Assembly (NCBI RefSeq): GCF_000722685.1
Contig: NZ_JPFV01000009.1
Coordinates: 1-34,012 of the forward strand
Length of the DNA: 34,012 nucleotides
From: Streptococcus mitis
Lineage (GTDB): Bacteria; Bacillota; Bacilli; Lactobacillales; Streptococcaceae
Reading direction: 5' to 3'
The notes beneath the pieces were generated by a model. That model did not search any database. It was not told the origin of the DNA and saw only the letters and a list, made by a program, of their open reading frames with translations. Below, one piece after another: positions 25,501-33,400 of the stretch (positions are counted from its first letter, which is position 1; each line of letters begins with the position of its first letter). The translations under genes and the position numbers were made by a program.

Positions 25501-26871
25501 ACAAGAGCTAAAGGAGAAGCTAATGTAACAACAGCTGGTACTCCAGGGACAAGTACAGTAACTACAACCTATACTGTTAATCCGATAGACGGAAGCCTTA
25601 TTCCGCATGAAGAACCTGCAGTGGTAGTCCCAGCAAAACCTACAGTGGTCAAAGTCCCAGCCAAAGATGAAGTTGAATACCTCAAAGAAGGCGATGACGT
25701 TATTAAGAAGACAACCACTTACGAGGTCAATGCCAGTACAGGTGCTCTTACTCCAACAGTAAGGAAAGACATTACCAGTCCAAATGGCACGAAAGCTACA
25801 GTAGTGGTTACACCACTTGAGCCAAGTATCCGTTATGAAAAAGACGCCACAAGAGCTAAAGGTGAAGCTAATGTAACAACAGCTGGTACTCCAGGGACAA
25901 GTACAGTAACTACAACCTATACTGTTAATCCGACAGATGGTAGCCTCGTTCCGCATGAAGGCCAAGCCGTTATCAAACCTTCAACTCCTACAGTGGTCAA
26001 GGTCCCAGCTAAGGATGAGGTTGCATACCTAAAAGACGGCGATGATGTGGTTAAGAAGACAACAACTTACCAAGTCGATCCAAACACAGGTGTCCTTACC
26101 CCAACAGAGACAACAGAAATCTTCAAACAAAATGGTGCCACATCAACAGTTGCCGTTATGCCACTTGAGCCAAGTGTTCGTTATGAAAAAGACGCCACAA
26201 GAGTCAAAGGTGAAGCTAATGTAACAACAGCTGGTACTCCAGGCGCTAGAACGGTCACTACTACTTATACTGTTAATCCGATAGACGGAAGCCTTATTCC
26301 GCATGAAGAACCTGCAGTGGTAGTCCCAGCAAAACCTACAGTGGTCAAAGTCCCAGCCAAAGATGAAGTTGAATACCTCAAAGAAGGCGATGACGTTATT
26401 AAGAAGACAACCAGCTACCAAGTAAATGCAAGTACAGGTAACCTTACTCCAACGGAGAAAAAGGAAATCTTCAAACAAAATGGCGCTAAATCAACAGTTG
26501 CCGTTACGCCACTTGAACCAAGTATCCGTTATGAGAAAGACGCTACAAGAAATAAAGATGAGGAAAAAGTAACAGACAATGGAAGCAGTGAACTCAATCT
26601 CGTGAATCAAGAATTGAATCTTCATGAGACTACCACGGACCATATAAATCCAGATATGGAAGATAGTGTCAATAGAAAACTAGAAGTAGTTACACAAAGT
26701 CCGATATCGGAAGGCAGTGCGAGTCCGTCTAAAGAAAGTAATAGTGAATCTTCTAGCTATTTACCAGATACTGGTACAAAATCTACTGAACTATATATGG
26801 TATCAGCCCTTTTAAGTGGTCTATCTGGTCTTGCTCTCATAGCTCGTAAAAAAGAAGATAAAGAATCATAA
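19573..26871 (+). CDS. Giant LPXTG surface protein: lipase-like head on a 15-repeat stalk
   Basis: 2,432 residues, not recognised as a named protein. In order: YSIRK-type signal peptide (RFSIRKFSVGVASVLIG, about residues 1-39); a low-complexity linker; a calcium-type DTDGDGIID loop near residue 208; an alpha/beta-hydrolase domain (about 225-490) with GHSLGG at 367-372, a DUF2974/class-3-lipase-like layout and a likely triad Ser369, Asp454 (VNNDSTIG) and His478 (GGHSSRSYF); then 15 repeats of exactly 116 residues (577-2316); a short tail; and LPDTG at 2397-2401 with hydrophobic and basic ends. The repeats have a G5-like half (RYEKDATRAKGEANVTVAG) and a second half (EYLKEGDDVVKKTT). It would be wall-anchored by sortase. 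The ribosome binding site is weak (AAAGAAAG). Substrate unknown; activity is inferred from motifs only. Confidence 0.85.
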   Translation: MKDIFNKRQRFSIRKFSVGVASVLIGIALFTPSQGVLASTENNLATEIGANSERENATPTVEKKEENQNSPENQGAISSPAPKDTPIGSTRTTELETSGNKENNSLTTGAFVAGEDRSSTSAVREASNPSEIKKYELTKEDAKKIKAGVIGSEGNKLDSLLLNGPELSPEAYTDDDYLKDKDELYIYEKGGKKYVGYNSHPLLEDTDGDGIIDSKEKPDEKLKWNVSERDMIMFMELSYRDDNYIDRVLDHKKPLTESELYKKNGDSRPRYEYMMMNKELGPYWERKKSYHTSSGLDAVLYETKSDFSYLPNGTAQVLAFRGTSDAKDIGTDITLGLGSNPQQGIDAENIMRELAKDKSITNLYLTGHSLGGYLVQRAMVEAYQLAYSDSRVMSSKEQRAYRNFYNNVLKKGTTFNAPKVRTSYFSSSEFWQKGLDSKNIAKSGKMTHYIVNNDSTIGKSVSNDSDVVINVGDTKGGHSSRSYFEADMINRRSEFMSGKRISLDGTGYQDKKMTTAKSVEKVGETAVYSKRGDDIIKLTTVSIKDPDTGQITKNTLDEVFKKDGAKSTVVVTSIEPSVRYEKDATRAKGGANVTEVGTPGTRTVTTTYTVNPTDGSLVSHEEPAVVVPSKPTVVKVPAKDEVTYLKEGNDVVKKTITYAVNASTGALTPTVRKDVANPKGAKSKIVVTSLKPSVRYEKDATRPKGEANVTVSGTPGTSTVTTTYTVNPTDGSLVPHEGKPVIKQPTPTVVKVPAKDEVEYLKEGDNVVKKTTSYQVNTSTGTLAPTEKKEIFKKDGAKSTVVVTPLKPIVRYEKDATRAKGEEKITVAGSSGTRTVTTTYTVNPTDGSLIPHEGKPVIKSSTPTVVKVPAKDEVEYLKEGDNVIKNTTTYQVNAGTGSLTPTEKKEIFKQNGAKAKVVVTPLQPSVRYERDATRAKGGKNVTTAGTSGTRTVTTTYTVNPADGSLIPHEGKPVIKQSTSTVVKVPAKDEVEYLKDGDDVVKKTTTYAVNASTGHLTPTEKKEIFNRNGAKSKVFVTPLEPSVRYEKDATRVKGEANVTMAGTPGTRTVTTTYTVNPIDGSLIPHEEPAVVVPAKPTVVKVPAKDEVEYLKEGDDVVKKTTSYQVSASTGDLTPTETTEIFKRNGAKSKVIVTSIEPSVRYEKDSTRAKGEANVTVAGTPGTRTVTTTYTVNSTDGSLIPHEEPAVVVPSKDTVVKVATQDEVEYLKEGDDVVKKTTSYAVNSSTGAFTPTEKKEIFKQNGAKSTVAVTPLEPSVRYEKDATRAKGEANVTAAGTPGTRTVTTTYTVNPIDGSLIPHEELAVVVPAKSTVVKVPAKDEVEYLKEGDDVVKKTTTYEVNASTGALTPTVRKDIVSPNGATSTVVVTPLEPSVRYEKDATRAKGESKITVAGTPGTRTVTTIYTVNPTDGSLIPYEEPAVVVPSKPTVVKVPAKDEVEYLKEGDDVIKKTTSYQVNASTGNLAPTEKKEIFKQDGAKSKVFVTPLEPSVRYEKDVTRAKGEANVTMAGTPGAKTVTTTYTINPTDGSLMPHEGKQVIKSSTPTVVKVPAQDEVEYLKEGDDVVKKTTSYQVNESTGHLTPTEKKEVFKQAGAKSKVVVTPLEPSVRYEKDATRAKDESKITVAGTPGTSTVTTTYTVNPTDGSLVPHEEPAVVVSSKPIVVKVPAKDEIEYLKDGDDVVKKTTSYEVNASTGVLTPTVRKDITSPNGAKSTVAVTPLEPIVRYEKDVTRVKGEANVTTAGTLGTSTVTTTYMVNPADGSIIPHEEPAVVIPSKPTVVKVPAQDEVEYLKEGDDVVKKTTSYEVNASTGALTPTVRKDIASPNGAKSTVIVKQIEPIVRYEKDATSPKGEANVITVGAQGTRTVTTTYTVNPTDGSLIPHEEPAVVVPSKPTVVKVPAKDEVVYLKDGDDVVKETITYEVNETTGSLSPTVRKDITSPNGTKSTVVVIPLEPSIRYEKDATRAKGEANVTTAGTPGTSTVTTTYTVNPIDGSLIPHEEPAVVVPAKPTVVKVPAKDEVEYLKEGDDVIKKTTTYEVNASTGALTPTVRKDITSPNGTKATVVVTPLEPSIRYEKDATRAKGEANVTTAGTPGTSTVTTTYTVNPTDGSLVPHEGQAVIKPSTPTVVKVPAKDEVAYLKDGDDVVKKTTTYQVDPNTGVLTPTETTEIFKQNGATSTVAVMPLEPSVRYEKDATRVKGEANVTTAGTPGARTVTTTYTVNPIDGSLIPHEEPAVVVPAKPTVVKVPAKDEVEYLKEGDDVIKKTTSYQVNASTGNLTPTEKKEIFKQNGAKSTVAVTPLEPSIRYEKDATRNKDEEKVTDNGSSELNLVNQELNLHETTTDHINPDMEDSVNRKLEVVTQSPISEGSASPSKESNSESSSYLPDTGTKSTELYMVSALLSGLSGLALIARKKEDKES
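21301..26520 (+). repeat. 15 tandem 348-bp coding repeats
   Basis: Each unit runs from the (S/I)(V/I)RYEKD motif to the next and the array spans exactly 15 x 348 bp; the unit starts checked (21301, 21649, 21997, 26521) fall on that period. Units differ as mosaics: the linker is EEPAVVVPSK-type or EGKPVIK-type, and the next block is VRKDIASPNG-type or EKKEIFKQNG-type. A sixteenth, partial unit begins at 26521 and a degenerate half unit precedes the array. Confidence 0.9.
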
Positions 26872-26928
26872 TATACTTATAAAATGAGTATAATATCTAT
26901 CTAATTTTGGACTTTCTTATAATCATGT

Positions 26929-26980
26929 AAATCACTAAGAGATGACAGAGGATTCTGTTCACTTTTAGTGATTTTTTGTT
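26929..26980 (+). terminator. Terminator of the lipase-like protein gene
   Basis: AAATCACTAA (26929-26938) pairs with TTAGTGATTT (26965-26974), with a smaller ACAG/CTGT stem inside, followed by TTTGTTT. It lies 58 bases after the stop codon. Confidence 0.75.
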
Positions 26981-27221
26981 TCAAGAACTATCTACCGCTA
27001 CTCTAATGCGGATAAAACGAAAGAGAAAGTTAGGAGGATATTTCAGCTACTTGGAAATGCTACTTTGAGTCCGTAGATAAAATGGACAGGACTAGTCACA
27101 AGTTTTAATAGGATGGTCTAGTTTCTTATTAAACTTATTCTACAGAAATAAATGCAATATACAATATATCGATATAAAAAACACAAAATTCCCTATTTTT
27201 GGCTAAAAAAGTGACTTATAT
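26981..27221. other. Intergenic stretch without a convincing gene
   Basis: AT-rich DNA between the terminator and the next promoter. Only very short frames occur (for example ATG 27006 for about 20 codons), none with homology that I recognise. It could include old gene or element remains. Confidence 0.4.
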
Positions 27222-27250
27222 TTGATTAAATATGTTGAACATGGTATAAT
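27222..27250 (+). promoter_or_regulatory. Promoter of the second giant surface protein
   Basis: TTGATT (27222-27227), 17-base spacer and TATAAT (27245-27250) with an extended TGG (27242-27244). The expected start, near 27257, falls in the first copy of the 9-bp tandem repeat, so almost the whole array is in the 5' leader. Confidence 0.75.
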
Positions 27251-27252
27251 TG

Positions 27253-27387
27253 AGCTGTGATAGCTGTGATAGCTGTGATAGCTGTGATAGCTGTGATAGC
27301 TGTGATAGCTGTGATAGCTGTGATAGCTGTGATAGCTGTGATAGCTGTGATAGCTGTGATAGCTGTGATAGCTGTGATAGCTGTGAT
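27253..27387 (+). repeat. Fifteen perfect copies of a 9-bp tandem repeat
   Basis: AGCTGTGAT is repeated 15 times without a mismatch (135 bp), starting 3 bases after the -10 box. The unit contains the palindrome AGCT, so any two copies can pair (AUAGCU with AGCUGU). In the transcript it forms most of the first half of a leader of about 240 bases. The minus-strand frame reading Ser-Gln-Leu repeats is a by-product. Confidence 0.95.
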
Positions 27388-27495
27388 GTGTAAGATATGC
27401 TCATCATAGCAGGATTCATGGGTGCATTACTATAAGAAGTGTAGCCATGAAGATTGCTTTTAATTTGATTTTGTGTTTTAACATAAGGAGGAACA

Positions 27496-30400
27496 ATGGA
27501 AAATAAATCAAATTTCCTCAATAGAATCAAGCGCCAGCAACGTGAAAAGGTTTTGCGCTATTCTATTCGTAAATATAGTTTCGGTGCCGCTTCAGTTGCT
27601 GTTGCAGCGCTGATGTTTTTGGGTGCCCGCGTTGCGAGCGCGGATAGTGTGCTTCCAAACGCTCCACAATCTAATACGGCTAATGCGGGTGTAGTGAACC
27701 CTAAAGATAAGGTCGATTCGCCTGTGGATGTTGCAGGATCTACTGAAAACAAAGTAGATGCAGGGAATCAAGCGCTTACAACTGCTGCACCTAGTGCGTC
27801 TACAGTTGATAAAGCCAAGTTGAAAAAAGTAGTTGAAGAGTTAAATGTTCTTCTTTCAACTAAATTAAACCTTGACGAGTCAGTAGTATCGCCTGTTAAA
27901 GACAGACTTCAAAAAGGGAAAGAAGCCCTAGAAAGTTCTGAGCTAGCTCAAAAGGATATCGATGAACTTGTAGAACTCTTGTCTAAAGATGTGACAGTCG
28001 TATCAGCTGCTAAGGAAGCAACTGAGGTTCAAGTTGATAAACAAGCAGATAAAACTGAGAAGCCAGCTGACAATCTAGCAAGTCAAACTTCTCCTGAAGT
28101 CAGCGCAAGCGAAGAAAGCCAAACTGTATCAGCTAAAAAAGATGCTTTGAAAGTATCTGTAGATCAATTGCAGGCAGCTGTTTTGGAATTGCCTGAGCAT
28201 GAGACTAGCAAAGAAGTTCTTGAAAAAGCCAATGAACTATTGGGCTTGGCTCAAGGTGTTCTTGAAAATACAACAGTTTCTCTGAACGATGTTGAAGATA
28301 TGACAAAACGTGTGAAGAGAATGTTTACTTCTGTTAAAAATGCTACAACGCGTTTGAATTCAGGTGCTCGTGACTCACGTAATGGTCAGAGAATGGCTCA
28401 AGGTACACAGTTTAGAGCTTATACAGCAACTAGCTCATCTGGGGCAATGAAGAACGTTAGATACTTTGCATCGGTTGATAAAAATACTAACGGTGGATCA
28501 TATTTAAGGAATGATAATCCTGAATTTACAGAAAGAAAGACCGTAGTTAAATCAAGATATGAACAAAATAGTTCAGGCAGATGGATGGTCTATGATGTCT
28601 ACTTCAATAATAATGGGAAGGCTATGGTAGATCAATCTTATGGTCAGCATTATTATTTCCAACCTCCATTTAATATCATGGATCCTTCAAATACGGTAAG
28701 GGATTTAACTATTACTCGTTATCGAAATGTTGATGGCAATCCTAATAGAAAGCTTTCTGATGGAGGTAGCGGATTCCAACAGGTTGGAAGTACAGTTACA
28801 ATTAGTGATCCTTGGCACCAGAAGGATAGGCTCTTTGATAATGATAGAAGATCTCTATATGATCCAAACTCAGGAGTAACTCGTGAGAATCAAAAATGGT
28901 ATGTGTTTAAACGTAACCAAAATGACGTATATTTAGATTCGATTGTAAGAAAAACAGATGGAAATTACACTGGTGGGGTCAGTTATACTCTTGGAATGGA
29001 AGTCGGTAAGGTAGACGTAGATTATGCGATCCATATGACCGCTAGAGTAAAATTGAGAGATAATGTGACAGACCAACAAGCTGCTAATGGTAATGTCTAT
29101 GCAGCCTCTGTAACATCTGGACTAACTACGAATCAATCATATATTGTAGGTTCTCGAGGAACAAGTGTAAAAGCAGAGCCAGATGCACCTAAAGACCCAA
29201 TTCAAGGTCTAACAGTTACAAAAACAGTAGGAGATGCTTTGGGAGATCCAGATGATCCTGCAAATTCAGGTTATGTTAGACATAAATATGGAAAACCATT
29301 TCCTCCAGGTATGACTTGGAGTTGGGTAGGTGATGTCAAACCAACAAGCACAGCACAAGCCGGCGTGTTCAAGTATACTTCTGTTGCCACTTATCAAGAC
29401 GGTACTAAATCAACTGATGCTAATTCTGGTTCAGATGGAAGAGTTACAGTAATCGTTAAACCGAAACCACCTGTTATTACACCAAATCTTGAACATAAAA
29501 AAGGCTTACCAAATCAACAAATTACTGTAAATGTTGGAAACGGAGTACCGAACAATTCTAAAGTTAATATTTACGATGGTGATAGAATTATCGGAACTGG
29601 AACAACTAATGGACAGACTGCGACAGTTACAGTTAAAGAACCTTTACCAGGAAAACCACTTAAGGCTGAAACAGTAGTTACTAATAATAATGGAACAGTA
29701 ACTTCTGATAAAAGTAATCCTGTTACTCCGACAGAAGCACCAGATAACCAACCACCTACATTAACAATCTCACGACCTAGCCAAGAAGTAGTTGAAGGTG
29801 AAAATGTAACATTCACATTAACAGCAAGAGATAACAAAGTTGTTAATATTGACTTTAATGACTTTGCTAATAAGTATCTAACTAGAGTACAGCAACAAAA
29901 AGCAAGCTATACTTATACCAAAAATACTCCTGAAGAAAAAGTAATTGAAATAACAATTACAACAGAAAAAGGTGATGTTGGTAAAGAAAATAAGATTGAG
30001 TTCCGTGCTAATGATGGTAAACTTCAAGCTAACAATGGTAAACCTGTAACATTTACTTTCACTGTAACATCTCGTGATAAGATAGCACCAACAATTACAG
30101 CAGGTGATGCTACAGTAACTAAAAACGAACCAATCACGCCAATTCCTGTAACAGCTGTAGATAATCCAGGTGGAGTTGGAATGCGCGATAAAACTCCAAT
30201 TGAGGTAAGTGGATTACCGAAAGGATTAACATATACAAATGGTAAGATTACTGGGACACCGACAGGCCCTGTAGGTAACAGTACAGTAACTATTAAAGCC
30301 TATGATAAAAATGGAAACAAAGCTGAAAAAACAATTACTATTACAGTAAAAGATCAAGCATCTAAGTACAATCCGACAGGAGATTCATTAACAGTAAACC

Positions 30401-33400
30401 AAGGTCAGCCAATTACAGATGAAGCAGTAAAAGCAAAAGTAACAAATTTTGGCCCAGGAACATTAACAGTAGAAAGTAAACCAACTTCAACTGCAACAGC
30501 AGGAAATGCAGGGAATGCGGTAGTTAAAGTTACATATTCAGATGGATCAAGTGACACTGTAAATGTACCAGTTACAGTAAAAGACGTAACAGGCCCAACA
30601 ATTACAGCAAATGATGCTACAGTAACGAAAAACGAACCAATCACACCAATTCCGGTAACAGCTGTAGATAATACAGGTGGTGTTGGAATGCGTGATAATA
30701 ATCCAATTCAGGTAAGCAATTTACCACAAGGATTAAAATACGAAAAAGGCCAAATTACAGGAACTACGAATGCTAAAACAGGATTCTATACTGTAAAAAT
30801 TACAGCATACGATAAGAACAATACGGCATCAACCAAATCAATCAGAATCACTGTTCAGGATCAAACTGATAAATATAATCCAACAGGCGATTCATTGACA
30901 GTAAACCAAGGTCAAGAAATTACAGATGAAGCAGTAAAAGCAAAAGTAACAAATTACGGCCCTGGAACATTAACAGTAGAAAGCAAACCAACATCAACTG
31001 CAACAGCAGGAGATGCAGGTAATGCGGTAGTTAAAGTTACATATCCAGATGGATCAACTGATACTGTAAATGTACCAGTTACAGTAAAAGACGTAACAGG
31101 TCCAACAATTACAGCGGAAAGCGCAACAGTAACTAAAAATACACCAATTACTCCAATTCCTGTAACAGCTGTAGATAATACAGGTGGTGTTGGAATGCGT
31201 GATAATAATCCAATTCAGGTAAGCAATTTACCACAAGGATTAAAATACGAAAATGGGCAAATTACAGGTACTACGAATGCTAAGACAGGATTCTATACTG
31301 TAAAAATCACAGCCTATGATAAAAACAATACTGCATCAACCAAAACAATCAGAATCACTGTTCAGGATCAGTTAGCAGGAACAGCAACAGGAAAAACTGT
31401 ACCAGAAAAAACTCCTGTACCAGCAAACACTAAGGTAGTAACTCCAAACAGACCAGGTACAACGATTACAGTAGATGGCCCAGTAAATGGTTTAACAGTT
31501 GATAACGGCGGAAATCTAGTAGGAACACCAAAAGTAACAGATTGGGGACCAAAAGAAGAAGAAAAAACCGTAGAGATTCCAGTTAAACTGAAAAATGGAA
31601 CAGAAGAAGTTGTAGTCAAAGTCCCTATAACTATCGAACGCGATACAGATGGTGATGGAACTCCAGATAAAGTGGATTCAGATGATGATAACGATGGAAT
31701 TCCAGACAAAGATGAAGAGAACAACGGAACAGATCCTAAGACACCAACAACTCAAACCCCTACAATCGAAATCACACGCAAACCAAATGGTGATGCAGTA
31801 GTAACGCCTAAGAAACCAGATGGATCAACATACCCATCAGGTAGCAAGGTAGTGATTCCAGGTGAAAACAACACACCAATCGAAGTTACAATTGGAGACA
31901 ATGGTTCAGGTGAAGTACCAAATGACAAACTGCCTAAGAAAGATGTCCCAGGTACAGGAACAGTAACAGAACCTAACAAGAAACCATCTAAACCAGTAGA
32001 TGTAACAACACCAGCTCGTAAAACACCAAAACTAGAGTTGGATCAAGATCCTAAGACAGGTGATGTTACAGTAACACCTAAGAAACCAGATGGCTCAACA
32101 TACCCACCAGGAACTACGGTAGAAATTCCAGGTGAAAATGGAACACCAATCACAGTAACAATTGGCGAGAATGGATCAGGTAAAGTACCAAATGACAACC
32201 TTCCTAAGAAAGATGTCCCAGGTACAGGTAAGATTACTGAACCAGGTCAACCAACAGTTGAAGTTCCAGTAGAAACTCCAGCTAAGGTCACACCAGAAAC
32301 ACCAACAACTGAAAAACCAGTTGCGATTGAAATTACTCGTAAACCAAATGGTGATGCAGTAGTAACACCTAAGAAACCAGATGGCTCAACATACCCACCA
32401 GGAACTACGGTAGAAATTCCAGGTGAAAATGGAACACCAATCACAGTAACAATTGGCGAGAATGGATCAGGTAAAGTACCAAATGACAACCTTCCTAAGA
32501 AAGATGTCCCAGGTACAGGTAAGATTACTGAACCAGGTCAACCAACAGTGGAAGTTCCAGTAGAAACTCCAGCTAAGGTCACACCAGAAACACCAGTAAC
32601 TGAAAAACCAGTTGCGATTGAAATTACTCGTAAACCAAATGGTGATGCAGTAGTAACACCTAAGAAACCAGATGGCTCAACATACCCACCAGGAACTACG
32701 GTAGAAATTCCAGGTGAAAATGGAACACCAATCACAGTAACAGTTGGCGACAATGGATCAGGTGAAGTACCAAATGACAACCTTCCTAAGAAAGCTGTCC
32801 CAGGTACAGGAAAAGTAACCGAACCGAATAAGAAACCATCACAACCAGTGGATGTAACAACACCAGCTCAAAAGACACCAACACTAGATGTTGAACAAGA
32901 TCCTAAGACAGGTGACGTTACAGTAACACCTAAGAAACCAGATGGCTCAACATATCCACCAGGAACTAAGGTAGAAATCCCAGGTAAAGATGGTCCAATC
33001 ACTGTTGAAATCGGTGAAAACGGTAAAGGTAAAGTACCAAACAGTGAATTACCAGAAGGTAAAGTTCCAGGAACAGGTAAGATTACTGAACCAGGTAAAC
33101 CAGCTGTAGAAGTTCCTAATGTAACAACTCCAGCTAAGGTCATACCAGAAACACCGACAACTGAAAAACCAGTTGCGATTGAAATTACTCGTAAACCAAA
33201 TGGTGATGCGATTGTAACGCCTAAGAAACCAGATGGCTCAACATACCCATCAGGTAGCAAGGTAGTGATTCCAGGTGAGAACAACACACCAATCGAAGTT
33301 ACAATTGGAGACAATGGTTCAGGTGAAGTACCAAATGACAACCTTCCTAAGAAAGCTGTCCCAGGTACAGGAACAGTAACCGAACCTAACAAGAAACCAT

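Noticed and set aside
21637..26478. Series of minus-strand ORFs with Cys/Trp-rich sequence opposite the 348-bp repeats
   Set aside because: They recur with the repeat period and have odd composition; shadows of the real plus-strand frame.
27253..27387. CRISPR-like array
   Set aside because: The 9-bp units are contiguous and identical with no spacers, and there are no cas genes.
27216..27530. Minus-strand ORF encoding Ser-Gln-Leu repeats
   Set aside because: It is only the tandem repeat read backwards through the promoter and the start of the next gene; no ribosome binding site.
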